Source: Psychromicrobium xiongbiense (GTDB lineage: Bacteria > Actinomycetota > Actinomycetes > Actinomycetales > Micrococcaceae). From it: a stretch of DNA of 64,000 nt. Position 1 is the stretch's first letter. Each line of letters starts with the position of its first letter. The translations under genes were made by a program, and so were the position numbers. Location of the stretch: NCBI RefSeq assembly GCF_030271165.1, contig NZ_JASSZH010000021.1:186001-250000 (forward strand). Direction: 5' to 3'. The notes below the pieces were generated by a model. It worked only from the letters and a program-made list of their open reading frames with translations. It was not told the origin of the DNA and made no database searches. Positions 1 through 10,900 of this stretch are shown in pieces.

Positions 1-163
1 GCTGACCGTCGCTGCGCTGACCGCTGCCGTTCTGACCAGTATTGTCGCTGCCGGAGGCCTGGCGTACCGCCCTGTTGTACACGGCAGCGCCGCAGAGGGT
101 ACAGAAGGAGGCTCCGGCCACGAGTTGCGCCCCGCAGTTCCTGCACGTGGCCACCGGGCTCAT
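1..163 (-). CDS. zinc-ribbon protein, N-terminal part (cut by window edge)
   Basis: Reading on the minus strand from ATG at 163, the first residues include CRNCG and, 13 residues later, CTLCG. This is the paired CxxC pattern of a bacterial zinc-ribbon domain. A Ser/Gly/Gln-rich linker follows and runs off the window. The start overlaps the stop of the upstream transglutaminase-like gene as ATGA, so the two are translationally coupled in the same operon. Zinc ribbons of this kind often precede RDD or FHA domains, but the rest is outside the window, so I assign no function beyond metal binding. Confidence 0.7.
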   Translation of the reverse strand, partial: MSPVATCRNCGAQLVAGASFCTLCGAAVYNRAVRQASGSDNTGQNGSGQRSDGQ

Positions 164-2613
164 CGTCGTTCCTTCCGCCTGCTTCTGGTGTTCCTCTGTG
201 GGGTTTTCCCTTGCGGACCATCATGCTTCCTGCTCCCCTCCGGGGACAACCGGGCCGCAGCACGGCGGCTCAGGGCTGCTGAAGCCTCCCGTAGCAACGA
301 TCGCGGCGAGTACCGGGCCCGGAACCGAGGCCAGCGCCCCAGCGAGGAGGTGATCGCCTGCAGCGAGCTGTCCACCTCCTGCCAGAAGGCTGCCACCTCG
401 GCTTCGGAAGGCTGGCCCGCACCGAAGATGGCGGCATCGGCCCTGCTGGCAAGCGCCGTCGTGGTGGCCCCCGGCACCGGGAACGCCTCCTGCAGCGTCT
501 GCGCGGACTCCTTGCGGGTGGCCCGCTGGTTGACGGGGACGCCCAGGTCGATCGCCAGGGACAGCATCTCGTTCCAGCCACCACCCACCCGGCTGGCAGG
601 ATCGCCCGTCTGGGAACGCTGCGTCCGGCGTCGCCGTTTGAAGAAAACAATCAGCAGGAAGGGCAGCAGCACAGTGGCGACCGGAATCAGCGCCAGCCCC
701 ACGGTGCCCAGGATCTGCCAGAGCACGGCCCAGAAGTCCTTGCCCTTTTTGTTGTCATCCAGCGGATCCGGTGTGGAATCCGGCGGCAGGTCCGCACGCT
801 CCTGCGGCGGGGGGGGCGGCTGGAGCACCTGCGGCTTGGGCGAGGAGGCATTCTGCGGCTCCGGCGGACTGGGCACGTGGTCCTTGTCCGGGGTGGGATC
901 GAAGGGCACCCAGCCGAAGCCCTGGAAATTGACCTCCACCCAGGCATGAACGTCGCCGCCCGTGATCGGCGCGCTCGAGGCTCCGTTGAGCGGACTCTTG
1001 GAATCCGGGTAGAAACCCATCACGACGCGCGCCGGAATGCCGATCTGTCGGGCCATCAGGGCCAGCGTCACCGCGTACTGTTCGTCATTGCCCCCCAGCT
1101 CCTTGGCGGTGAGGAAGCTGGAGATGCGCCCGGCGCCGTGTCCCGGAAGGCTGACCACCTGGGGCGGAATACCCGTGGTGTACTTGCCGGCGGTCCGGAA
1201 GTAGTCGGTCAGAGCCTTGATCTTGTCATAGGGAGTGGTGGCATTGCCGACGATCGTGTTCGCCTTGGTGGCGATGATCTGCGGCACGTTGTCCAGCTTG
1301 GGCAGGCCCGTCTCCGCCAGGCTGGCGGTGGCCAGCTGTTTCGGGTCCACGGTGGGCGGGAAGGCCACCGCCACCTGGTATTTATCGCCCTGGGCAAAAC
1401 CATCCAGCTTCACCGCCGTATCCGATTCCCGGTTGAGATACAGCGTGCCGACGTTGCCGTTCGCCGGAGTGTACTGAATGCTGCGCGCCACCCGGGCGCT
1501 CGGCAGATACACCCCGTTGTACTTCTGAATGGTGAAGGTGAGCAGGCTGCTCTGACCGTTGAGCGCAGCACTGTCCAGCGCGCGCGGATCACCCACCGGG
1601 GCAAAGGCACCGGAGCTGTTCGGATCGACGTTGAAGACGATGCCGTCGTAGCTGTCCATCGCGGCCAGACGCACGCGCCCATCCCGCGGGAGGCCAGCGA
1701 CATCGAAGAGCACGGTCTTCTCGTCCGTGCCCAGATCTTTGCGGAAGGAGGTCAGCGGAGAAGGCAGATCCTTCGGATCCAACGGCGGCACCACGACGTC
1801 GCGGAGCACCGAGCGACCATCCGCCGGAGCGAACAGCGAGATTCCTGCGAAGGAGCCCGCGCCGACCAGCACGACCACCAGCGCACCAGCCAGCAACCGG
1901 CTGTTCTGCGTGGAGCGGTTGACCAGTTGGTCCGCTCCCGCCTGATTGCTCAGCAACGCCACCGAGGATCGACGCCGGGCCAGTTCCCGACGGAAGGCCA
2001 GCCAGGCGAGAGCCACCAGGGCCAGAACGGTGCCTCGCAGCACCGGGAAGTAGCCCACCGAGGTGCCGAAAATAATGCTGACCAGGAAGAACGCCAGCAC
2101 AGGGATCATGGCCCAGGTGGCGGAGCGGAGCCGCCAGGCCAGAGTTCCGGCGAACACTCCGGCAATCAACGCGGCCAGATACGGGACCACCAGCATGTCC
2201 ACCGAGGTTCCTACCGGGGCGGCGACCGTGAGCAGCTGCTTCCAGCCGAACACCACGCCCAGCAGCAGGCCCTTCAGCGAGGAACCGGTGGGCAGCACCG
2301 CAAGGAAAGCCTCCCGCGGTGCGGCAAGGGCGCTACCGAAGAGCAGGTAGACCAGCACGAAACTCGCGGTGAGCACGATGACGCCCAGCCGCCATCGTGC
2401 CCCAACGTAGGCCAGTGCCAGCCCGAGGGCCGCCCCGCCCAGCCCGGCGAGCAGGTAGGCCGGATCGCCACCGAACGTCGGCGCGAAGCCGAGTACCCCC
2501 AGGGCCAACAGGAGGAACAGCACGCCGGCATCGAGCGCGATCTGCCAGGGACGCGCCTGGGAACCCCATGCCTGAGCAGCCCGGGCCTGAGAACGAGTGG
2601 TGGTGGCGCTCAT
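160..2613 (-). CDS. TgpA-like membrane protein with a transglutaminase fold lacking the catalytic Cys
   Basis: 817 residues. About seven hydrophobic segments fill the first ~250 residues. An extracellular region with a transglutaminase-like domain (about 440-580) follows, then a Pro-rich linker, one more membrane segment near 630-660 and a basic cytoplasmic tail. Active transglutaminase-fold proteases and ligases have a Cys-His-Asp triad in GxCxxF, HAW and DPT contexts. Here His556 (DVHAWVE) and Asp572 (PFDPTPD) are present, but the Cys position reads GGNDEQYA, giving Asp510. It is therefore probably not a Cys enzyme and may be a binding or structural protein. The gene is ATGA-coupled to the DUF58 gene upstream and the zinc-ribbon gene downstream. 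A paralog at 62294 keeps the Cys. Confidence 0.87.
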   Translation of the reverse strand: MSATTTRSQARAAQAWGSQARPWQIALDAGVLFLLLALGVLGFAPTFGGDPAYLLAGLGGAALGLALAYVGARWRLGVIVLTASFVLVYLLFGSALAAPREAFLAVLPTGSSLKGLLLGVVFGWKQLLTVAAPVGTSVDMLVVPYLAALIAGVFAGTLAWRLRSATWAMIPVLAFFLVSIIFGTSVGYFPVLRGTVLALVALAWLAFRRELARRRSSVALLSNQAGADQLVNRSTQNSRLLAGALVVVLVGAGSFAGISLFAPADGRSVLRDVVVPPLDPKDLPSPLTSFRKDLGTDEKTVLFDVAGLPRDGRVRLAAMDSYDGIVFNVDPNSSGAFAPVGDPRALDSAALNGQSSLLTFTIQKYNGVYLPSARVARSIQYTPANGNVGTLYLNRESDTAVKLDGFAQGDKYQVAVAFPPTVDPKQLATASLAETGLPKLDNVPQIIATKANTIVGNATTPYDKIKALTDYFRTAGKYTTGIPPQVVSLPGHGAGRISSFLTAKELGGNDEQYAVTLALMARQIGIPARVVMGFYPDSKSPLNGASSAPITGGDVHAWVEVNFQGFGWVPFDPTPDKDHVPSPPEPQNASSPKPQVLQPPPPPQERADLPPDSTPDPLDDNKKGKDFWAVLWQILGTVGLALIPVATVLLPFLLIVFFKRRRRTQRSQTGDPASRVGGGWNEMLSLAIDLGVPVNQRATRKESAQTLQEAFPVPGATTTALASRADAAIFGAGQPSEAEVAAFWQEVDSSLQAITSSLGRWPRFRARYSPRSLLREASAALSRRAAARLSPEGSRKHDGPQGKTPQRNTRSRRKERR

Positions 2614-3941
2614 GCGATGGCCTTGCGCAAAATGGATCCTAAATCGTTGAGATCGCCCACGGTCAGCACCGTGAGATCCGCAATGTTGTTCCGTCGCGGC
2701 TGCTCCCCCAGGCTGCAGCGGATCGCGAAGCAGCGGATGCCGGGCGCGATGGCGGCGGAGGCTGCGCGCAGCTGAGCCGCCGTGACATGGGTTCCGACGA
2801 CAATAAACACCACGGAAGCACCGGGAACGGCGTCGGCCACTGTGCGGACCAGGTCCACCGAATTCGGCAGGTTGGCCGCACCGACAATCCTGGTCAGATC
2901 ATCAAGCACGCGCCGGGCGGAGGAATCGTGCAGTGGTCCGCGCTGGTCGTGCAGGCTCAGCTCCCGTTGCTCGCGTTTGGCCTGGATCGCGATCGAACCT
3001 GCCACCGAGATGGCCAGTTCCAGTTCGTCATCGTGGGCGTATTCGCTGGTGTTGATGCTCAGCGCGATGGCGATGTGCGCCCGCCGGGTTTCCTCGAACT
3101 GACGCACCATCAAAGTGTTGGTGCGGGCGGTGGTCTTCCAATGGATATGCCTGCGGTCGTCTCCGGCAACATAGTCGCGCAGCGCGTGGAAGGAAACATC
3201 CGCATTGGACAGCTCCGAACTCGGCAGACCCTCCAAGTCCTTAAGGAAGCCGGCGGCGGAGCCAGCCAGTGGCACGGTGCGCGGGTGCACGTAGAGGTCG
3301 GTGGCGTCCGTCCATTTGACCTGGCGACGCAGCACATGGAAGGGATCGGCACGTACCGAGCGCACCGGGCCGACCACGATGACGGCACGGCGGGCGGTCG
3401 GAATGGCAAAAAGATCCTCATGCAATTGCGCCGGTCTGAGCCGCGGCAGGTGGAAAGCGGCGAGGTTCTCCCCCACCGGGAGTTCCAGGGTGGCTGGCAG
3501 CAGTGGCCGGGCCGAGGTGTTGGTCACCGTGACGCTGCCCACGGCCTGGTCCCCCACCGCGACGCGGGTCAGCGCGAGATCCAGGGTCACCCCGTAGGCG
3601 GAACGGCCCAGGATGAAGGCCACGGCGACCACGAGCACGAGGGTGCCCACCAGGGCTGCGGCCAGTGCCTCCTGCCAGTGGAATACCGCTCCGAGCACCC
3701 AGAGCAGGACGACGACGGCGAGCACCACCCAGCCGAGCGCTGAGACCGGCCCGAACACCGGACCCAGAACCCTGCGCAACCAACCGCCAACCGTCCTGAG
3801 CAGTGGCCCGATCAGCAGGACCAGGACGCGACGGAGCTCCACCCACAATGAGACGGGGTGCAACCGGGTCGGGGAACCGTTCCGGCTGAAAGGTTGACGC
3901 AGGGTTGCGCGGACGGAACCCAGGAGCGAGCCAGATGCCAC
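2610..3941 (-). CDS. DUF58 (vWA-like) membrane protein
   Basis: About 443 residues. After a short basic N-terminus there are two adjacent hydrophobic segments (about 63-110), then a soluble part. The DUF58 signature lies near residues 250-290, with RDYVAGDDRRHIHWK followed by MVRQFEETR. DUF58 proteins are regularly encoded between a MoxR AAA+ ATPase and a TgpA-type transglutaminase, as here, and resemble von Willebrand A scaffolds. The open frame continues upstream into the moxR gene. I chose GTG at 3941 because it falls just after the moxR stop codon, but the Shine-Dalgarno match is poor and the start is uncertain. The stop overlaps the next start (ATGA). Confidence 0.85.
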   Translation of the reverse strand: MASGSLLGSVRATLRQPFSRNGSPTRLHPVSLWVELRRVLVLLIGPLLRTVGGWLRRVLGPVFGPVSALGWVVLAVVVLLWVLGAVFHWQEALAAALVGTLVLVVAVAFILGRSAYGVTLDLALTRVAVGDQAVGSVTVTNTSARPLLPATLELPVGENLAAFHLPRLRPAQLHEDLFAIPTARRAVIVVGPVRSVRADPFHVLRRQVKWTDATDLYVHPRTVPLAGSAAGFLKDLEGLPSSELSNADVSFHALRDYVAGDDRRHIHWKTTARTNTLMVRQFEETRRAHIAIALSINTSEYAHDDELELAISVAGSIAIQAKREQRELSLHDQRGPLHDSSARRVLDDLTRIVGAANLPNSVDLVRTVADAVPGASVVFIVVGTHVTAAQLRAASAAIAPGIRCFAIRCSLGEQPRRNNIADLTVLTVGDLNDLGSILRKAIA

Positions 3942-3948
3942 GGCAGGC

Positions 3949-4914
3949 CTAGCTGCGTTGCTGCGGGGCAGCGACGTCGGCGAGCACCCGTCGCAGCACC
4001 ACCTCGGGGGTGGCACCGGCAAACTCGGCTTCAGGATCCATCACCAGTCGATGGGTCCAGACGACGGGAGCGAGCTCTTTCACATCGTCCGGCAGAACGT
4101 AGTTGCGGCCCTGTGCTGCAGCCCAGACCTTGGCGGCACGCACCATGGCGAGGGCACCACGGACGCTGACACCCAGGCGGGTCTCCGCCGCGTTGCGCGT
4201 CTCCTCGCAGAGCCGGGAGATGTAATCCAGTACCGCATTGTCCACGTGGTTGGTGGCGGCAAGATCGGTCATATCCGCCACTGCCGAGGTGGTGATGATC
4301 GGCTGCAGGGTGGAGGTCCGGTCACGCTGGGTGGCGCCTGCCAGCAGCTGAACCGTGGAGGCGTGGTCCGGGTAACCGATGGAGGTTTTGATCAGGAAGC
4401 GGTCCAATTGTGCCTCGGGCAGGCGGTAGGTGCCCGCTTGCTCGATCGGGTTCTGGGTGGCCAGCACCATGAACGGCTTGCCCGCTTCATAGGTCACGCC
4501 ATCCACGGTGACCCGGGATTCTTCCATGACCTCCAGCAGCGCTGACTGGGTCTTCGGCGAGGCGCGGTTGATCTCATCTGCCAGCACGATCGTGGCGAAG
4601 ATCGGCCCCTTGTGGAACTCGAACTTCTGGCTGCGCTGATCGTAGATCGTCACACCGGTCACGTCAGAGGGCAGCAGGTCCGGTGTGAACTGGATACGGG
4701 AGTTGGTGCCCTGCACCGTGGCGGAGAGTGCCCTGGCCAGCATGGTCTTACCGGTCCCCGGCGCGTCCTCAAACAACACATGCCCCTCGGCCAACAGCGC
4801 CGTGAAGGTCAGGCGGACCACCTGGGTCTTGCCCAGGACGGCCTGGCCCACGTTGCCCACCAATTTCTCAAAGGTGGCAGCAAACCAACCGGCTTGTTCG
4901 ACGGACATGGTCAT
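3949..4914 (-). CDS. MoxR-family AAA+ ATPase
   Basis: About 321 residues. The P-loop APGTGKTML lies near residue 55. The Walker B region LADEINRASPKTQSALLEVMEE and the ATQNPIEQAGTYRLPEAQ segment are typical of MoxR proteins. These act as ATP-driven chaperones for vWA or DUF58 partners and metal or envelope systems. ATG at 4914 is preferred over upstream in-frame starts because AGAAGCGAGAA precedes it. It is followed by the DUF58 and TgpA-like genes and preceded, 52 bp away, by the giant Ig/FN3 gene, so all four probably form one transcription unit. A second MoxR lies at 59803. Confidence 0.93.
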   Translation of the reverse strand: MTMSVEQAGWFAATFEKLVGNVGQAVLGKTQVVRLTFTALLAEGHVLFEDAPGTGKTMLARALSATVQGTNSRIQFTPDLLPSDVTGVTIYDQRSQKFEFHKGPIFATIVLADEINRASPKTQSALLEVMEESRVTVDGVTYEAGKPFMVLATQNPIEQAGTYRLPEAQLDRFLIKTSIGYPDHASTVQLLAGATQRDRTSTLQPIITTSAVADMTDLAATNHVDNAVLDYISRLCEETRNAAETRLGVSVRGALAMVRAAKVWAAAQGRNYVLPDDVKELAPVVWTHRLVMDPEAEFAGATPEVVLRRVLADVAAPQQRS

Positions 4915-4966
4915 GACGTGTGTTCTCGCTTCTGTGTAGGGGTATGAGGTTGAGAGTGTGCCTGGA

Positions 4967-7900
4967 TCAGCAATAGAGCGGCCCATTAGATGACACGTCT
5001 CGGGACGTCACCCACCGTCCGGCAAGGGTACCGTCCGGAATGTGATACCAGCCGCTGGTACCCCATGGGCTGCCGCACTTGTCGGCATGGGCAGTTCCGC
5101 CGGCGGGGAACCAGGGCCACGGTGGATTGGCTCCGCCCGACACTCCCTGGCAAGTGGTGTTGGAGGCGTTCCAAGCACCACCGCCATCGGGCTCGCTGCA
5201 GGTATTGCCATTCCACTTGGGGCCGGGGTTGTTGATGGTCGTGTACTGGGGCGGGGGCGGTCCACCACCGTTCGCTGTTGCCGAAGCAGGCGGAGCCGTT
5301 TGCGTTCCGATCGAATTGGTATTGCGCACCAGGACGGTGTGCGACTGGTTGTAGGTTCCACACACCTTGGTGTTGCTGGTGGCCCCGGTCGACTGCCAGC
5401 TGGCTCCACCATTACTGCTGAATTCCGTCTTCGCAATGTCTGCGTTTCCGGGTGCAGTCCAGCTGAAGTAGGCGCAAGGATCTCCCGCACCGCCCTGGCT
5501 GCCGCTGACCGCAGGAGTTCCAGGCTGACCGTACGGAGTCACCTGGTTGGAGGGGCCGGAGGCATCACCTGCGGAGCCATAGGCCGACGACTTGGCGTAG
5601 ATCGTCGCCGTGGTGGCCTGACCGTTGACTGCGGAGACGTTGGCCGGGCTCGTGGTCACCTGGACCGGGTTTCCACCGTTGACACTGACCCAGTAGCTCA
5701 TTTCGTTGGGACTGGAGCCGTTCAGAGCCGTACCGCTCAGCGGCTGCCAGGTCACCGCGATCTGGCGCCCAGCACCACCGATATTCGCTGGCGCGATGTT
5801 GGGTGGAGCCATCTGCCCGGGCTTGCTGACCGAACGCATCGGCGCGGACGGTGCGCTGGTCGGCGAATCGCCCGCCTTGTTGGTCGCCTTCACCGCAAAC
5901 TGATACGGCGTCGTCGAGTTCGGCAGTTCCACCGTGGCATTGGTCGCGGTGAGCGGACCGATGGTTTGCACAGAGCTACCACCCTGCAGAACGTACAGCG
6001 TGTACTTGAGCTGGTTATCGCCGTTGCCATTGGGCGCGGTCCAGTTCACCGCCACGGTGTTCTTACCGGCCACCGCACTGGTGTTATTGGCGGTGGGCGC
6101 CGTCGGCTGGGCCGGAACACCCGCAGGCGTCTCCGCCACCGAGTAGGGGCTCCAGGCGGACGGATCTGGCGCGGTGTTCAGCGCGCGCACCCGGAAGGTG
6201 TACGCCGTGCCATTGCTCAGTCCGGTCCAGACCAGGCTGTTCCCGCTCACGCCGCTGCGCTGCGGGTTCTGACCCGCCGGGGCCGGAGAGATCTCGACAT
6301 CGAACTTGGTCACCGGGGTGTAGTCACCGCTCGGGGTGCTCCAGGTGACCGTGATCTGCTGGTCACCGAACTTCGCTCCCGGCGCCGGGGGCGCATCCGG
6401 GGCCCGGTTAGGCGTGGCCGGAGCAGAGGCGGGCGATGCCGGAGAATCACCGACGGCATTGGTGGCCACCACGGTAAAGGTGTAGGCGGTTCCGTTGGTC
6501 AGACCGGTGATCTGGCAGGTGTTCGCGGGGCACTGTTGGCTGCCACCGGCGTAACTGACCTTGTACCCGGTGATCGGTGAGCCGTTGTCCGAGGAGGGTG
6601 CCCAGTTCAGCAGCACCGAATGATCCTTCACTTCGACCACCCGTGGGGTGTTCGGCGCATCGGGCTTTCCCTTGATGTTCATCTGGATCCGCGCGGTTGC
6701 CCGGCGGGTTACATCCCCCGTCGCATCCTGGACGGTGTAACGAACCACGGCGGCACCCTTGAAGTTTTCATCCGACTTCACGTCCACACGATCACCATTG
6801 ATGGCGGCCGTGATCGCGGAACCACCCGCCTCCACCGTGACGTCGACCAGCTTGAGCGGCGTCTCCGGGAACGGGTTCACATCATTGGAGAGCACATCAA
6901 CGGTCACAGTGCGCCCTGCCAGGGCGTCGGGCACCACATCATCATTCGCCACGGGCAGCGGCTTATCGGTGGCCTCTGCCACCACCGTGATGGCGGCCTT
7001 GACGTCCGGGTTGTGGCCATCGTTGACCTTGACCCCCACCGAGCCATTGGCACCGGCCTGGACGTCGCCCTTGACCTTGACCTTGAGCGTCGATCCGTCC
7101 AGGCTCACGTCGAAGTCTTTGGGCATATCGCCATCGAGCGAGAATTTGAGCGGATCGTTCTCCGGGTCCTGAGCCAGGGTGGAGAGATCCAGCGTCGCTT
7201 CCTTGCCCTTGGGCACCTGGAGGCTGGATCCGGCCATCTGCGGCGAGCGGTTCCGCGAGGGGTCCGGTTTGACGTCAACCATGACGGTCAGCGTGGATTT
7301 CAGGCCCTCCGGGTCGGTCGGGCTGGTGCCATCAGTGACCTCGAAGGTGATGGAGCCCTTGCCGAAGAAGTCCGGGTTGGCATTGTAGACAATGCTGGTT
7401 CCGTTGCCGCTGGCGGAGTTGTCCGACGGCGCACCGATCAGCGAAATCCGGTCTGCCTGGGTCAACCGGGGAGAACGCCCGGAGCGCACCTTGACGTACT
7501 CGTTGAGGTCCAGGGTGACGCTCTGGCCGGCCACGACCTGCAGCGGATCCGTCTTCTGCAGCACAGGGTGCATCTGCGTCAGGCCCGGCACCCAGACGAT
7601 GGCGGTGCCCTGCAGGCCGTCCACATCCGTCACCGTGTAGGGGATCATCTGCGGTGCGTCGGTCAGGGTGACGTGCATCGTGCGGTCGCCGGTGATGCTG
7701 GCGGTTGGGTGCCCGTCGCGGATGGCGATCTTCAGATCGTCCGTGGTGCCGTCAGGATCCTCATCGTTTTTGAGAATCGGAACATCCACTGCGGTCTTAC
7801 CCAGGGTTTCCTGTTCCGTGACATGGTCGTCACGGGCGATAGGTGCCTTGAGCGGAGCATCGGCAGTGACCGTCATCCGGATGTTCGCCTGAGCCGTGGC

Positions 7901-10900
7901 TTTGCCATCGCTCAAGGTGTATCCCATGGTGTAGACACCCGGCTTGGTGGGTGAGGTGAGCACCACGCGGCCCTGGGCATCGACCTCGGGAGCCATCTCG
8001 GAGGGGCCGTTGAAACCATCCTTGACCACATGCAGGCTGTCGCCGTCGGGGTCGGAGTCATTGAGCAGCACATCCAGCGCCACCTTGCGGCCGGGCCGCA
8101 TCGACACGACATCGTCGTTGCCTACCGGAGGGTGGTTAACCAGTTGCAGGCCTGCCACACCCACCCGGACGCTGGCCGTTCCTTCAGCGCCGAAGCGATC
8201 CCGCACCCGGTAGGTGAAGGTATCAGTACCCGAAGAGCTGGAGGCCGCCGTGTACTGGATGAAGTTACTGGAGATCAGTGCTGTGCCGAGAGTTGGCGCC
8301 TTGTCGATGCCGACCAGCTGCACCGAGTCACCGTCCGGGTCGATCCCGCTCAGCGGCACCTGGATATTGGTGCTGGAACCGGCGATCACATGACCCACCA
8401 GGGCCTTGGGTGTCGGCGCCTGGTTATGGGCAGGATCCGCAGGCAGCACGTGAATCGTGATGTTGGCCGAGGCCTTCTGCCCGGCCGCATTGGTCACCGA
8501 GTAGATACCCGTGTACGTTCCGGGAACATTGCCCGCCAGGAAACGCAACTGATCCTGATCCGCGAACAAGGTCCCCGCATCGGCCGGAAGTCCCGGGTTC
8601 GGCACCACTGCCGGCGATTTGAGCGGCTGTCCATTGGGATCGATGTCATTGGCCAGGACCGGGATGTCCACCACATCGTTGGCGCGCACCGTGGCCTCGT
8701 CCGGATTGACGATCGGCGGCAGCAGGGTGGATGAGGGCAGCAGCGGAATCACCGAAATGTGACCCGTGGAAGTGCCGAACGCATTCGCCACGGTGTAGGT
8801 GACGTCGATGGCGCCCCGAAGCCCCTGGGTGTCGGTCAGCTTCACGACGCCGTGATCCAGCACGGAGACCGAGATCGGGGCACCTGAGGGCGCAGTGGCC
8901 GAACGGACCACCAGGACGCCGCCCGCCGGGTCGGTATCGTTCCCCAGAACGTCCACCAGCACGCTGCCGCCGCTGGGCAGCAAGGCCAGGTCCTTGACCG
9001 CGATCGGCGGGCTCTTGGTGTCCGGTTCCACCACATCGACCCGGATCAGGCCCATGGCACTCTGCGGGCCGTTACTCACCTGATAGGTCAGGTACACCGG
9101 ACCGGGGTTCTTCGGGGTCACGGTGAAGGTGTTGTCCTCCGCGATATCGGAGCGGTCGATGGCGGGGTTCTGCTCCACGCTGGCCAGACGCAGACCCTTC
9201 CCAGAGGGGTCGATATCGTTTTTCAGCGGCGCAACCGTCACCGGCTGGCCCACCACGGCTCGCACGAAGTCGGCATTGGCTATGGGCGGTGAACTCGCCG
9301 GTGCCTTCACGTTGATCTTGATCTGCTTCTGGACCGGGGCGCTGCCATCGGAGACCGAGATGGTCATGGTCTTGATACCAGGCGTGGTGCTCTGGTCGCG
9401 GTAGGTCAGATCCCCGGCCGGCGTGGTGGTGATCTGCGCTGATTTGTCGTCAGAGACCGCATTGGTGAGGAAGATATCGTCGCCATCGGGGTCGCGCCAG
9501 TCGGTGAGCAGATTCTGAGTCAGCGTCTGGCCCTGCTCGATCACCAGAGTGGTGTCACGCAGCATAGCCGGCGGGCTGTTCTGGCCTTCCGGGATGACAT
9601 GCAGGGTGACCGTGGCGGTGGCTTCACCGCCACGGCCGTCCATGGCGGTGTACGTGAAGGTGTCACTGGTGATCGAGGTGTTGGCCGGGATGGTGATCTG
9701 AAGCCCGGTGCCGCCGTAGACGGTCTCCACCGTGCCGATTTTGGGCTGGCTGGACGGGGGCCGGACGGTGAGCACATCGCCGTCCGGGTCCGAGTCATTG
9801 AACAGGACAGGCAACAGGGTGGTCCTGCCGGCGCGGACGCCGAAGTCATCGGGCACCGCATTCGGTGGGCGGTTGGGCTTGGTCCGGTCCGGAAGAGTGT
9901 TCACGAAGTTCGGATCGGCCGAGTCCTTCTGCGAATCGGGGCTATTCTTCGTCTGGGTCTGCAGATCCTGCCAGTTATTGACGATCACCATGTTCTGGTT
10001 GACCAGCCAGACGATGCCGCTGTTCACGTCATTGAGCACCACGGCGTCGCGGTTCTGCCGCAACACCAGCACCGCACCCGCTGAGGCCGTCGGTACATCC
10101 TGCACCGAGTTGTCCTGGCCCTTGCAGTAGCGGACATATTTATTGGCCCCGGACCAGGCCATGTGCACGCAGCCCTGCTGCTGAATCGGGGCTGCCGGGG
10201 TACCGGAAGCATGCGGATCGAAGTATTCCTGGCCCGAACCGTCCAGCGGCTGCCAGATCAGGCCTTTGCCGGTGCCGATGGCCACATGATCGCCGTCCGC
10301 ACTGTGCTGCTGCAGTTGCGCACCCTTGGTGCTCGCCGCATCGAGCTGGACGGTCTTGCCGCCGGGCAGATACACCTTGCCGCTGCCTTCATCCAGCACC
10401 ACTGGTTTATTGCCCACCACGGTGATCTGCACCTTGGATTCGGTGCTCAGGCCGGAGAGCTTCTCGGTCTTCCTGGCGGACACTGCGCCATTGGCATCGG
10501 TGGTCAGCGTGGTCAGCTCACCGGTCACCCCGCTGACCACGTACACCGTGTCATCGAGGCCCACCACGACCGCCGGGTTGGCAAGCCCTTCGAGCGCGGC
10601 CTTGCTGTTCTTCTCGTCGAAGGAGCTTGCCGTATTAGCCGTGAGGACCCACACCTTGGACTGGCGCGCATCGGAGAGAGCCAGAATGTTGGTGCCCAGC
10701 TCCGCCTGCTTGCCTCCGCCCAGTTTCGCCTCAGGCTGCAGGACCATTGCGGGGACGTCCACCGGGGAGAGCACCGAGCCGGCATCGTTGTCCATGAAGA
10801 CCTGACTCGCCTGCTGGAGCACATCAAAGCCGCTGGTCGTTGCGGAGAATCCGCCGTCAAGGATTCTGGACTGCACGTTGAGGTGGCCCACCAGGCTCTT

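Noticed and set aside
877-2775. Long open frame on the plus strand opposite the transglutaminase-like gene
   Set aside because: High-GC antisense shadow: low-complexity Arg/Gly/Gln-rich protein, no recognisable domain, and the opposite frame is a clear gene. Similar long shadows at 5042-7954, 31970-33496, 34797-36389 and 59788-61068 were rejected for the same reason.
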